Below the pieces are notes generated by a model. That model made no database searches. It saw nothing but the letters and a program-made list of their open reading frames with translations, and was not told the DNA's origin. A program made the position numbers and the translations under genes. A DNA stretch of 64,000 nt. Source: Yersinia hibernica (GTDB lineage Bacteria > Pseudomonadota > Gammaproteobacteria > Enterobacterales > Enterobacteriaceae). Shown piece after piece: positions 30,956-42,189 of this stretch (the stretch's first letter is position 1; every line of letters starts with the position of its first letter). The stretch covers positions 3,410,001 to 3,474,000 of the forward strand of contig NZ_CP032487.1 in the NCBI RefSeq assembly GCF_004124235.1, given 5' to 3'.

Positions 30956-32146
30956 ATGCTGGATAGTCAAACCATCGCCATCGTTAAATCCACCATTCCA
31001 TTACTTGCCGCCACCGGCCCCAAGCTAACGGCACATTTTTATGACCGCATGTTCGAGCATAATCCTGAGCTCAAGCACATCTTCAATATGAGCAACCAGT
31101 TTAATGGTGACCAACGTGAAGCGCTGTTCAACGCCATTTGTGCATATGCGGCAAACCTCGAGAATCTGGCCGCTTTATTGCCAGCAGTTGAGCGCATTGC
31201 CCAGAAACATACCAGCCTAAACATTCAGCCCGAGCATTACTCGATAGTGGGTCATCACCTAATAAGTACCCTGGATGAAATGTTCTCCCCCGGTCAGGAA
31301 GTATTGGATGCCTGGACGAGCGCCTATGGGGTGCTGGCAGATGTATTTATTGCGCGGGAAAGCCAGATTTATCAACAAGGTGAGAACAGTTCTGGCGGCT
31401 GGCGAACTTTACGCCGCTTTCGCATCCTGAAAAAAGAGATGCAAAGTGATGTTATTTGCAGTTTTGTATTAGCCCCAGAGGACGGTGGCCGGGTGCTGGA
31501 TTTCAAACCCGGCCAATATTTGGGTATTTATATTGAAGATGAGCGGCTTGAGTATCAGGAAATCCGCCAATACTCCCTGACTGCCGCCCCTAACGGAGAA
31601 ACCTACCGCATTGCCGTGAAGCGCGAGGAGCAAGGAACTGTTTCTAATTATTTACACCGTGAATTGCACGAAGGCGACAGTATTCGAGTCGCCCCTCCAC
31701 GCGGTGATTTTTTCTTGGATATTACGCCAGACACCCCCGTGGCACTGATTTCTGCCGGCGTCGGTCAAACCCCGATGTTAAGTATGCTCAATAGTTTGCA
31801 TAATCAGCAACATGCCGCGCCAGTGCATTGGCTGCATGCCGCTGAAAATGGCCGTGTTCATGCTTTTGCCGATGAAGTTGCTGCGATAGCAGACAATATG
31901 CCAAATCTTAGCCGCCATGTGTGGTATCGCCAGCCAACGGCGCAAGATAATCACGGAAAGAATTATCACAGCACCGGGCTGATGGACCTCAGTTCACATC
32001 AGTGGCTGGCCGCCGATCCCAACAGGCATTATTACTTCTGTGGCCCATTAGCTTTTATGCAATTTTCAGGCCGCCAACTATTAGCGCAAGGAGTGGCTGC
32101 AGAGCGAATTCACTATGAATGCTTCGGCCCACATAAAGTCATTTAA
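30956..32146 (+). CDS. hmp: Hmp, flavohemoprotein nitric oxide dioxygenase
   Basis: 396 residues. The globin domain covers about 1-140 with proximal His in the [13 protein letters not shown] region. The FAD domain carries the RQYSLTAAP motif, and the NAD domain has [13 protein letters not shown] and [10 protein letters not shown]. Hmp converts NO and O2 to nitrate, a main defence against nitrosative stress. TAAGGAGC gives a strong ribosome site. Regulated by NsrR from the operator upstream. Confidence 0.97.
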   Translation: MLDSQTIAIVKSTIPLLAATGPKLTAHFYDRMFEHNPELKHIFNMSNQFNGDQREALFNAICAYAANLENLAALLPAVERIAQKHTSLNIQPEHYSIVGHHLISTLDEMFSPGQEVLDAWTSAYGVLADVFIARESQIYQQGENSSGGWRTLRRFRILKKEMQSDVICSFVLAPEDGGRVLDFKPGQYLGIYIEDERLEYQEIRQYSLTAAPNGETYRIAVKREEQGTVSNYLHRELHEGDSIRVAPPRGDFFLDITPDTPVALISAGVGQTPMLSMLNSLHNQQHAAPVHWLHAAENGRVHAFADEVAAIADNMPNLSRHVWYRQPTAQDNHGKNYHSTGLMDLSSHQWLAADPNRHYYFCGPLAFMQFSGRQLLAQGVAAERIHYECFGPHKVI

Positions 32147-32241
32147 TAACTGAATTTTATTTCATTTCCCAGGGGTGCCATTCTGGCGCCCTGCATATTC
32201 GTTATAAAAAATCTGTCTACTTATTATTTCTAAATGTAGTA

Positions 32242-32263
32242 GAACGTGATTTAGATCTCATAT
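32242..32263. promoter_or_regulatory. CRP-like site upstream of the yhf operon
   Basis: CGTGA-TTTAGA-TCTCA matches eight of the ten key positions of TGTGA-N6-TCACA. It lies about 150 bases before yhfZ, in a 261-base gap with no gene. Confidence 0.45.
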
Positions 32264-32407
32264 ATCCTCATTTAATATTGCCACGATGGGGCATTCGGAT
32301 GAATGTCTAAATATTCATATAGCTGAAAATTAATAATGTGGCTGACATTATTCCCTACTATTTATTGCCCGGTAGCAGAGGGTAAATTAAGGCTGAATTG
32401 ACCTACC

Positions 32408-33307
32408 ATGAGTAAGAAGTTCATTAAAAAAGAAGGGTTGGCATTGGTATCCATGGCCCGCTATTTAATTGGCGAGCGCTCGGGTAATCGGCTTAAAACT
32501 ATCGATGAATTATCCGATGATTTCGGTATCTCCGTCGGAGTGGTGCAACACGCATTAAAAGTGTTGGAAGCTGAAGGCGCTATCATCGTTGAGCGCCGAG
32601 GCCGAAATGGAACCTTACTTGTTGACTTGAATATGCCGCAATTACTGCAACAGGCTGATTTGGGTAATATGGTGTGCGCCATGCCACTGCCTTACACCAA
32701 ACTTTATGAAGGTTTAGCCAGCGGCTTAAGAGAGCAATTTACTTTACTTCCGCTCTATTTTGCCCATATGCGTGGGGCAGAAGTGCGAATTGAATGCCTG
32801 ATAGACGGCATTTACGATATGGCCGTTGTCTCGCATCTGGCGGCTAAAAGTTATCTGGAGCAAGGGAAAGTTACTCTGGCACTGAATTTAGGAAATGGCT
32901 CCTACGTGGATGGCCACCAACTTATTTGCCGCCGTGGCGAACAAAATAATATCCGCCGCGTGGGGTTAGATCCGCGCTCACCCGACCAATGTCTGCTGAC
33001 TGAAATTAAATTCTCCGGACAAGCTATCGAATTAGTCGAATTGCCTTATAGCGACTGTATCGCGCATATAAATCGTGGTGATATTGATGCTGCAATTTGG
33101 AATCTGGCTGATAATATTCCTCAAGAAGATTTACAGGCAATAAAACTGCAAGGCGATGAGCGCTATATTCAAGCCTCGCAGGCCGTTATCCTTATCCGGC
33201 CAGATAACCATCCAATCAAATTGCTGCTGGAAAAAGGGATTAATGAAACATTATTGCTGTGCCACCAGCGCGCGGTACAAAATGGTGAGATAGAGCCTCG
33301 TTATTAA
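32408..33307 (+). CDS. yhfZ: YhfZ, GntR-like transcriptional regulator with substrate-binding-like domain
   Basis: 299 residues. An N-terminal winged helix (TIDELSDDFGISVGVVQHAL, then EGAIIVERRGRNGTLLV) resembles the GntR type. The rest looks like a periplasmic-binding-protein-like effector domain (GLASGLREQF, then DMAVVSHLAAKSYLEQG). It is the first gene of a plus-strand operon and matches E. coli YhfZ in order and sequence pattern. It probably regulates the operon; its ligand is not known. Confidence 0.85.
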   Translation: MSKKFIKKEGLALVSMARYLIGERSGNRLKTIDELSDDFGISVGVVQHALKVLEAEGAIIVERRGRNGTLLVDLNMPQLLQQADLGNMVCAMPLPYTKLYEGLASGLREQFTLLPLYFAHMRGAEVRIECLIDGIYDMAVVSHLAAKSYLEQGKVTLALNLGNGSYVDGHQLICRRGEQNNIRRVGLDPRSPDQCLLTEIKFSGQAIELVELPYSDCIAHINRGDIDAAIWNLADNIPQEDLQAIKLQGDERYIQASQAVILIRPDNHPIKLLLEKGINETLLLCHQRAVQNGEIEPRY

Positions 33308-33354
33308 TCCTATTACTCTGGCAGCAAGCTAAGTTATTTTCGGGAGGCCACTCT

Positions 33355-33735
33355 TTGAAGATTTGTATTGATGCGCGTCTGAATATTCTTTGTCAGTCAG
33401 GGGTTGTTGACCACGATATTGGTCAAGGATTAGATCAGGTTATCAACCGGTTAGAAAATTTCTGGCAGTTACCCGTCAGTGGTTATCAAGGGGAAATGGC
33501 AATCACCCATATGGCGAATGCATTAATGCGTACCCGCCGCGGTGAAGAGATCCATGCGCTGGATCCCGCAATATTAGCGGAAATTATCCAAAGCGAAGAT
33601 ATTCATTATATCCGGGAGATAAACCAAGATTTATTGGCCTTTTTTTCACTGAAACCGGCAGAAAATGAAATCGGATATTTACTCGCGAACCTTTACGGTC
33701 TATACCTTTCTAGTGACACCCCTCTCCTGCGTTAA
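33355..33735 (+). CDS. yhfY: YhfY, single PRD-domain protein
   Basis: 126 residues starting at TTG 33355, with a GGGAGG ribosome site; no better ATG exists in frame. It looks like a lone PTS-regulation domain, with conserved-type His residues in VDHDIGQGLDQVINRL and ITHMANALMRTRRGE. No DNA- or RNA-binding domain is attached. PRDs are phosphorylated by PTS proteins, so it may pass a PTS signal to the operon; this is inferred. Confidence 0.75.
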   Translation: MKICIDARLNILCQSGVVDHDIGQGLDQVINRLENFWQLPVSGYQGEMAITHMANALMRTRRGEEIHALDPAILAEIIQSEDIHYIREINQDLLAFFSLKPAENEIGYLLANLYGLYLSSDTPLLR

Positions 33736-33850
33736 TATGGCTTATTAGGGGGCATGTCCGAAACACAACATCAGGGTCTTTTTATTATAAATATTCAAAA
33801 TAATAATAATTTAACAAATATCATTATGCCTCGGGCGTTCAGGACATATA

Positions 33851-35020
33851 ATGTTTTTAAAAACCCTATTAAAACAAAATGGTAAGCTTGTTGATGCCGT
33901 AATCTCATTCTATCAGCAGGGAAAAATCTGCCCTGATAGCTACGTCATAGATGTAGAACAAACTGAAGCGAATGCCCGCTTGCTGCTACAAACTGCACAT
34001 CATCACCAGGTAAAACTGTATTTGATGAGCAAACAGTTTGGCCGTAATCCAGAACTATGCCGCCGCCTGCTGGCTTGCAGTTATCAAGGCACCCGTTATC
34101 ACGGCATGGTGGCCGTTGATTTTAAAGAAGCGCGACAACTTTACCGCCATGCTATTCCGGTCGCCCATATTGGCCATCTGGTACAACCGCCATCTGCCAT
34201 GGTGGCGGAAATACTCCGTCAGCGGCCGGAAGTCATTACTGTTTATTCATTGGAAAAAGCGCTGGAAATATCACAAGCCGCGCATCGCCAACATATTATC
34301 CAGCCACTCATGTTAAAGGTTTACCAATCGGGGGATTTACTCTATTCCGGGCAGGAAGCTGGCTTCGAGTTAAATCATTTACCCGCAGTAATTGCGGCGC
34401 TGCAAGAAATGCCGGCGGTGCGATTGGTCGGGATAACACATTTTCCCTGCATGCTGTATGACTCTCAATCGCAACAAACTTCGCCGACGGCCAATATGCA
34501 CACCTTGCTGACGGCACGGGATATTCTGCAAGCACAGGGAGTGGCGATTGAACAGATAAATGCCCCTTCAGCCACCAGTTGCACCACTTTACCCCAACTG
34601 GCCAAACTGGGCATCACACACAGTGAACCCGGTCATGCCCTTACCGGGACGATTCCTGCCAACCAACAGGGTAACCAACCAGAACAAATTTCCATGCTGT
34701 ATCTGTCTGAGATTTCTCATCATTTCTCTGGCAACAGCTATTTATTTGCGGGCGGTTATTATCGCCGTAGTCATGTGAAGAATGCATTAATTTGGCATAA
34801 TAACCACTTCAGCCAATCCACTATATTGCCGATTGATAATGACAGCATTGATTACTGTCTGGGTCTGGCCGGTCAATTTCCACTAGGTAGCCCGGTTATC
34901 ATGAGTTTTCGTACCCAAATATTCGTGACGCGCAGTGATGTTGTTTTGATTGATGGTATTCAAAGTGGCGCTCCCCATATCCTTGGCTACTATGACAGCC
35001 AAGGTAATACACTGGGTTAA
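33851..35020 (+). CDS. yhfX: YhfX, PLP-dependent alanine-racemase-like enzyme
   Basis: 389 residues. The N-terminal barrel has a PLP lysine candidate, Lys61, in LYLMSKQFGRNP, as in the alanine racemase family (VKANAYG equivalent). A C-terminal beta domain follows (VIMSFRTQIFVTRSDVVLIDG). Reaction unknown; racemase or decarboxylase are possible. In E. coli yhfW, a phosphopentomutase-like gene, lies between yhfX and php; here the gap is only 97 bases. Confidence 0.82.
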   Translation: MFLKTLLKQNGKLVDAVISFYQQGKICPDSYVIDVEQTEANARLLLQTAHHHQVKLYLMSKQFGRNPELCRRLLACSYQGTRYHGMVAVDFKEARQLYRHAIPVAHIGHLVQPPSAMVAEILRQRPEVITVYSLEKALEISQAAHRQHIIQPLMLKVYQSGDLLYSGQEAGFELNHLPAVIAALQEMPAVRLVGITHFPCMLYDSQSQQTSPTANMHTLLTARDILQAQGVAIEQINAPSATSCTTLPQLAKLGITHSEPGHALTGTIPANQQGNQPEQISMLYLSEISHHFSGNSYLFAGGYYRRSHVKNALIWHNNHFSQSTILPIDNDSIDYCLGLAGQFPLGSPVIMSFRTQIFVTRSDVVLIDGIQSGAPHILGYYDSQGNTLG

Positions 35021-35117
35021 TCTGTAAAAAAGCCTATTAGCCCAATACCTGAGTTTATTTAATGTATTCCCATGATAGTCTTGACTATTCATATTCACTT
35101 TCTTTGGAGCCTGCCCG

Positions 35118-36005
35118 ATGATTAATCCCAATGGATACACCTACGCGCACGAACATCTCCATATTGATTTATCGGGCTTTAAAAATAATCTGGACTGCCG
35201 ACTAGACCAATATCAACCCATCTGTGATGAAATGTGTGAGTTAGTGAGTCAAGGGGTGGTGAATATCGTCGAAGTTACCAACCGGTATATGGGCAGGAAT
35301 CCGCAGTTTTTACTGAATTTGATGCGCGACAGCGGCATCAATATCATCGCCTCAACCGGCTATTACACTGACAGTTTCTACCCGCCGATGGTCCGTGAGA
35401 GTAGCGCGCAGCAACTGGCGCAAACCATGATTGATGAAATCGAAGTGGGCATTGACGGCACTGAACTAAAGGCGGGTATCATTGCAGAAATTGGCACCAG
35501 CGAGGGCGTGATTACCCCTGACGAGGCCAAAGTTTTTCATGCCGCAGCGCTGGCTCATCATGCCACTGGCCTCCCCATCTCGACCCATACCAGCTTCAGC
35601 ACTATGGGATTAGAGCAAATAGCGCTACTGAAGAAACACGGTGTGCCGCTGGCCCGTGTGGTCATCGGGCATTGTGACTTAAAAGAGCAACCTGAGCTTA
35701 TTATGAAAATGATCGATATGGGGGTCTATGTCCAATTCGACACCATTGGTAAAAATAGCTATTTCCCTGATGAGCGCCGTGTCGCCATGTTAGTCATGCT
35801 CGCCGAACGCGGGTTATTGGATAAGGTCATGCTCTCCATGGATATTACTCGCCGCTCACATTTAAAAGCCAATGGTGGCACTGGATTTAGCTATTTAATT
35901 GATTCTTTTGTTCCCATGTTACTGGCCGCAGGGATTTCCCCCGAACAGGTGGAAATAATGTTGCGCCACAATCCTAATAAATTTTTCACCACGCAAGGAA
36001 AGTGA
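35118..36005 (+). CDS. php: Php (YhfV), phosphotriesterase-homology protein
   Basis: 295 residues, an amidohydrolase barrel. Metal ligands are visible: HEHLHID at the N-terminus, the EIGTSEG glutamate, STHTSFST, VVIGHCDLKE and a final LSMDITRRSHL aspartate. Very close in pattern to E. coli PHP. It is a binuclear metal hydrolase whose natural substrate is not established. The start has a TGGAG ribosome site. It overlaps the yhfU region closely and is cotranscribed. Confidence 0.92.
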   Translation: MINPNGYTYAHEHLHIDLSGFKNNLDCRLDQYQPICDEMCELVSQGVVNIVEVTNRYMGRNPQFLLNLMRDSGINIIASTGYYTDSFYPPMVRESSAQQLAQTMIDEIEVGIDGTELKAGIIAEIGTSEGVITPDEAKVFHAAALAHHATGLPISTHTSFSTMGLEQIALLKKHGVPLARVVIGHCDLKEQPELIMKMIDMGVYVQFDTIGKNSYFPDERRVAMLVMLAERGLLDKVMLSMDITRRSHLKANGGTGFSYLIDSFVPMLLAAGISPEQVEIMLRHNPNKFFTTQGK

Positions 36006-36007
36006 TT

Positions 36008-36361
36008 ATGAAGAAAATTGGCATTGCCGGGCTGCAGCGAGAGTTAATACGCGAAATGATTGAGCAGACGGCACCGAATACTTTTGAAACATTTATTCTC
36101 TCGGATATGGACGCCGCAGTAAAAGTGAAAGAGGGGCAACTGGATTATTATATTGGCGCCTGTAACACCGGGGCCGGAGCCGCATTATCTATGGCTATCG
36201 CGATTATCGGTTATAACAAAAGTGCCACCATCGCCAAGCCCGGAATTAAAGCTAAACCTGAGCAAATAGAAAAGTTTGTCACTGAGGGTAAAGTGGCGTT
36301 TGGCTTATCGGTCGAACATATTGAGCATGCTATCCCACTGCTAATTATACAATTGCGCTAA
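36008..36361 (+). CDS. yhfU: YhfU, DUF2620 family protein
   Basis: 117 residues from ATG 36008, with AAGGA upstream; a GTG two codons earlier overlaps the php stop. The Gly-rich segment YIGACNTGAGAALSMAIAIIG is typical of the family. It is a small soluble protein always linked to php and yhfT; function unknown. Confidence 0.82.
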   Translation: MKKIGIAGLQRELIREMIEQTAPNTFETFILSDMDAAVKVKEGQLDYYIGACNTGAGAALSMAIAIIGYNKSATIAKPGIKAKPEQIEKFVTEGKVAFGLSVEHIEHAIPLLIIQLR

Positions 36362-36370
36362 GGGGCCACC

Positions 36371-37666
36371 GTGGATTACATTCATATCATTGTGGTTGCC
36401 CTGCTGACAGGGATGACCGCGCTGCTTTCTCACCGCAGCGTCGCCGTGTTCCATGACGGCATCCGCCCCATTTTGCCGCAATTGGTTGAGGGGAATATGA
36501 GCCGGCGTGAAGCGGGCAGTATTGCTTTCGGCCTCAGTGTCGGCTTTATTGCCTCGGTGGGTATCTCATTTACTCTCTCCACCGGTTTACTTAACTCTTG
36601 GTTGCTGTTTTTGCCAACAGACATCATTGGCGTATTGGCTATCAATAGTTATTTGGCTTTCGCACTTGGAGCTGCTTGGGGGATTTTAGCGCTCACCAGC
36701 TTACCCGCCGTTAACACCGCACTGACCTCATTACCGGTGAACTTTATTGGCTCACTGGGGGAGTTGAGCAGCCCGGTTATTTCCGCCTTTGCCCTGTTCC
36801 CCTTAGTGGCTATTTTCTATCAATTTGGCTGGAAAACGGCGGTCGTTTCTGCCTTTATCGTGCTGCTAACCCGCTTACTGATTACTCGTTTTACCGGGCT
36901 ATTCCCTGAATCCATTGAAATTTTCGTCGGTATGATTCTGCTTATCGGCATCGCTATCGCGCAAGACTTAAAAGCAAAAACCCACCTGGGAGGGGGTGGC
37001 GGGCACTCTGTTTTCGAGGAGCGAACCCAGCGAATAATTAAAAACCTGCCCATGTTAGCCATCGTTGGCGGGTTAATCTCTGCGGTGGCGAGCATGAAAA
37101 TCTTCGGCGGCAGTGAAGTGTCCATCTACACACTGGCTAAAGCCTATGCGCCGGGCATCACCCCTGAAGAATCATTAGCATTAATCCATCAAGCATCATT
37201 GGCCGAGTTTATGCGCGGCCTCGGCTTTGTACCACTTATAGCCACCACCGCATTGGCCACTGGGGTTTATGCCGTCGCCGGCTTTACATTTGTGTTTGTG
37301 GTTGGTTATTTGGTGCCGAACCCATTACTGGCTGGGATAATTGGGGCGGTTGTTATATCGCTGGAAGTGCTGATGTTGCGCTCCATCGGCAAATGGCTGG
37401 GCCGTTTCCCCTCCGTGCGCAATGCTTCCGACAATATTCGTAACGCGATGAATTTGTTGATGGAATATGCCCTGTTAATCGGTGCTATTTTCGCGTCAAT
37501 CAAAATGGCTGGCTATACCGGCTTTACTATCACCACGGCACTGTATTTCCTCAACGAGGCTATTGGCCGTCCGGTAATGAAGATTGCCGCCCCGGTCGTG
37601 GCAGTGATTATCGCCGGCATTGTGCTAAATCTGTTCTATTGGCTGGGATTATTCGTACCCGTGTGA
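36371..37666 (+). CDS. yhfT: YhfT, multi-spanning membrane protein
   Basis: 431 residues starting at GTG 36371, with AAGGGG upstream. It has about 11-12 membrane helices and a Gly-rich cytoplasmic loop (HLGGGGGHSVFEE). It is probably the transporter of the yhf pathway, although the substrate is unknown. It is the last gene of the operon; yhfS, an aminotransferase gene in E. coli, is missing. Confidence 0.83.
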   Translation: MDYIHIIVVALLTGMTALLSHRSVAVFHDGIRPILPQLVEGNMSRREAGSIAFGLSVGFIASVGISFTLSTGLLNSWLLFLPTDIIGVLAINSYLAFALGAAWGILALTSLPAVNTALTSLPVNFIGSLGELSSPVISAFALFPLVAIFYQFGWKTAVVSAFIVLLTRLLITRFTGLFPESIEIFVGMILLIGIAIAQDLKAKTHLGGGGGHSVFEERTQRIIKNLPMLAIVGGLISAVASMKIFGGSEVSIYTLAKAYAPGITPEESLALIHQASLAEFMRGLGFVPLIATTALATGVYAVAGFTFVFVVGYLVPNPLLAGIIGAVVISLEVLMLRSIGKWLGRFPSVRNASDNIRNAMNLLMEYALLIGAIFASIKMAGYTGFTITTALYFLNEAIGRPVMKIAAPVVAVIIAGIVLNLFYWLGLFVPV

Positions 37667-37703
37667 TCAACCTAATTCATTGATTTTTATTTTTAATATG
37701 TAA

Positions 37704-37738
37704 AAAAAGCCCGTTTGTGTAAACACAACGGGCTTTTT
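37704..37738. terminator. Bidirectional terminator between yhfT and glnB
   Basis: AAAAAGCCCGTT pairs with AACGGGCTTTTT around an inner GTGT/ACAC stem. T runs on both strands serve the convergent yhfT and glnB. Confidence 0.92.
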
Positions 37739-37761
37739 ATTGCTGACCAAAGATGCAGAAA

Positions 37762-39737
<1,976 letters not shown>

Positions 39738-39791
39738 TTGTATTTAAACTCGGTTTGTCAGGGAACAATAGTGATTAGTCACTAACCATTA

Positions 39792-41129
39792 TTATTCTTT
39801 AAAATCATTCGCATCTAGCTCATGGCGCGACAGCAATTTATAAAATTCAGTGCGGTTACGCCCCGCCATTCTTGCGGCCTGAGTCACATTGCCTTTAGTG
39901 ATTTGTAGCAGTTTACGCAAATAATTCAATTCGAATTGATTACGTGCCTCGACAAAGGTCGGCAATGCGGTGTTTTCCCCTTCCAATGCTTGCTCAACCA
40001 AGGCTTCGCTGATAACCGGTGCGGAGGTCAGTGCCACACATTGCTCAATCACATTGACTAATTGGCGCACATTACCCGGCCAACTGGCGCTCATCAGGCG
40101 CTTCATGGCATCAGTTGAGAAACTCCGGACAAAGGGTTTATGGCGTTTGGCTGATTCGCGTAACAGATGATTAGCCAGCAGCGGAATGTCCTCTGAGCGC
40201 TCATGCAGCGCCGGAATTTTAAGATTCACCACATTCAGGCGATAATAAAGATCCTCACGAAACTCATTCTTTGCCATCGCTTTGGGCAAATCACGGTGAG
40301 TGGCGGAAATCACCCGCACATCAATACTTAAATCACGGTTGCTGCCCAGTGGGCGCACCTTGCGCTCCTGCAACACTCGCAGCAATTTTACCTGCAAAGA
40401 CAATGGCATATCGCCAATTTCATCCAGGAATAGCGTACCACCTTCAGCGGCCTGAAATAGCCCTTCGCGGCTACTGACCGCTCCGGTAAACGCCCCTTTA
40501 GCATGGCCGAATAACTCAGACTCCAGCAATTGCTCGGGTAAAGCACCACAGTTGATCGCGATAAAGGCTTTCTTCGCCCGCGGGCTGGCGGCATGAATTG
40601 CTTGCGCCAATACTTCTTTACCGGTGCCACTTTGCCCATTGATAAGCACACTGACATCCGACTGCGCCACCATTTTGGCTTGCTCAAGTAAGCGCAACAT
40701 TACCGGGCTGCGGGTCACTATATCTTCGCGCCAGCTATCATCACCGGCAGGAATAGAAAGCTCCAGCGCGGCATCAATTGCCTTATATAAGGCATCGCGA
40801 TCGACCGGTTTGGTCAGGAAGCTAAATACCCCTTGCTGTGTCGCAGCCACCGCATCGGGAATTGAGCCGTGGGCGGTCAGAATAATCACCGGCATCCCCG
40901 GCTGATGCTTCTGAATTTCAGCAAAGAGTGCCATGCCGTCCATTTCATCCATGCGCAAATCACTGATAACCAGATCAATTTTCTCACGCATCAATAAACG
41001 CAATGCTTCCTGCCCACTTTCAGCGGTGGTGACATTAAAACCTTCGCTGGTTAAACGCATCCCCAACAACTTGAGTAAGCTGGGGTCGTCGTCAACCAGC
41101 AGTAGATTGGCCGGTTTGCGTGGCGTCAT
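39792..41129 (-). CDS. glrR: GlrR (QseF), sigma-54-dependent response regulator
   Basis: 445 residues. The receiver domain has the phospho-acceptor aspartate in [13 protein letters not shown]. The AAA+ domain has the Walker [11 protein letters not shown] and the sigma-54 contact loop GAFTGA. A Fis-type helix-turn-helix closes the protein ([20 protein letters not shown]). GlrR activates glmY from the TGTC-N10-GACA boxes seen at 44.3-44.4 kb. It overlaps the end of qseG by 38 bases. Confidence 0.97.
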   Translation of the reverse strand: MTPRKPANLLLVDDDPSLLKLLGMRLTSEGFNVTTAESGQEALRLLMREKIDLVISDLRMDEMDGMALFAEIQKHQPGMPVIILTAHGSIPDAVAATQQGVFSFLTKPVDRDALYKAIDAALELSIPAGDDSWREDIVTRSPVMLRLLEQAKMVAQSDVSVLINGQSGTGKEVLAQAIHAASPRAKKAFIAINCGALPEQLLESELFGHAKGAFTGAVSSREGLFQAAEGGTLFLDEIGDMPLSLQVKLLRVLQERKVRPLGSNRDLSIDVRVISATHRDLPKAMAKNEFREDLYYRLNVVNLKIPALHERSEDIPLLANHLLRESAKRHKPFVRSFSTDAMKRLMSASWPGNVRQLVNVIEQCVALTSAPVISEALVEQALEGENTALPTFVEARNQFELNYLRKLLQITKGNVTQAARMAGRNRTEFYKLLSRHELDANDFKE

Positions 41130-42159
41130 GAGATTCCTTATTGGTCGCGGGTGGGACGTCAGTTGGCGGTGCGGCTGGTGGTGTATAAGTATCTGCTGGT
41201 TTTTCTACCGGCTGCGGCACGGGTTGGGTGTCGGCTTGCGGTGCGGCAAGTTTATGCTCAACCGGACTGACATCCGCCGGTTTGGTGGGTTCTACTTTGG
41301 GCTGAGGTTTGGCCTCGACTGGCTTAGTTTCTGCTGACTTAGTTTCTGCTGGCTTAGTTTCTACCGGCTTAGTTTCTACCGGCTTAGTTTCTACCGGCTT
41401 AGTTTCTACCGGCCTAGTTTCTGCGGGCTTGGCAGCCGTGGCGGCTTTGCCATCAGCATCGCTTTCCGGGATCTCATTTTGCAGTTGCTTACGTGATGAA
41501 AGCTGCCGCTCGATATCGGTCAGATTTTCCAGTTTGCGAGTTGTATCCAGCAAATTATATTGCAGCCGAACCTGGCTTTCCCTCAAGCGGTCAATCTGCG
41601 CGTCAGACTCTTCTTGCAAACGCTGATAACGAGTGCGCTCTTCAGCCAGCGAAATGCGCATAACCTGCTGCTCACGCCACAGTTGAATCAAAGGACGCAC
41701 CGCACCGGGGAAACTTTGGCTGTAACTGTTTAGGCGCTCAATCACTTGACGGCGTTCAGCTATTGAAGGCTCGGAACTGCTGACTAAAATGCCCTGTTTA
41801 AAGGCCGCTGACCACGTGATTGCGGGCAGTGTTTTCGCGAGCGCCCGGGCTTGAGTTGACCCCAAGCGCTCGGCACAATCCATCGCCCGTAGCCAGTAAA
41901 GTGAGTTTTCTAACGTCTCTTTATCATCCAGATTCCACAACACATCACAGGATAACGTCCGATAATCAACAATTTTCGTTTCCGGGATAACCATCTGAAC
42001 AGCTTGAGAAAAACGGCTACTGGTCGGGTTATCAGTACATCCTGTGAGGAATAGAGGGGCCAGCAACACGGCTCGCCAAAAAATACCCGTGCCAAATTGA
42101 CCTGCCGGCATTGCTGTCGCAGTTGGCATGTTGCTTGTTAAGGAGACGGTCTTTTTCAT
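41092..42159 (-). CDS. qseG: QseG (YfhG), outer-membrane lipoprotein with tandem repeats
   Basis: 355 residues from ATG 42159; an alternative start at 42186 adds nine residues and neither has a clear ribosome site. A lipoprotein signal ends APLFLTGC. The conserved body (NLDDKETLENSLYWLRAMDCAERLG) matches E. coli QseG, which binds GlrK/QseE. The C-terminal third is an unusual Pro/Lys/Glu/Thr tail of repeated ETKPV units, making it much longer than the E. coli protein of about 237 residues. Confidence 0.88.
   Translation of the reverse strand: MKKTVSLTSNMPTATAMPAGQFGTGIFWRAVLLAPLFLTGCTDNPTSSRFSQAVQMVIPETKIVDYRTLSCDVLWNLDDKETLENSLYWLRAMDCAERLGSTQARALAKTLPAITWSAAFKQGILVSSSEPSIAERRQVIERLNSYSQSFPGAVRPLIQLWREQQVMRISLAEERTRYQRLQEESDAQIDRLRESQVRLQYNLLDTTRKLENLTDIERQLSSRKQLQNEIPESDADGKAATAAKPAETRPVETKPVETKPVETKPVETKPAETKSAETKPVEAKPQPKVEPTKPADVSPVEHKLAAPQADTQPVPQPVEKPADTYTPPAAPPTDVPPATNKESHDATQTGQSTAG
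41321..41425. repeat. 15-bp tandem repeats inside qseG
   Basis: Seven head-to-tail 15-bp units occur; four are identical (GGCTTAGTTTCTACC on the plus strand). They encode ETKPV-type pentapeptides in QseG. The unit is a multiple of three, so gain or loss keeps the frame. Confidence 0.92.
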
Positions 42160-42189
42160 CAAGTTGCTTATAGACCATGTGTACATTAT

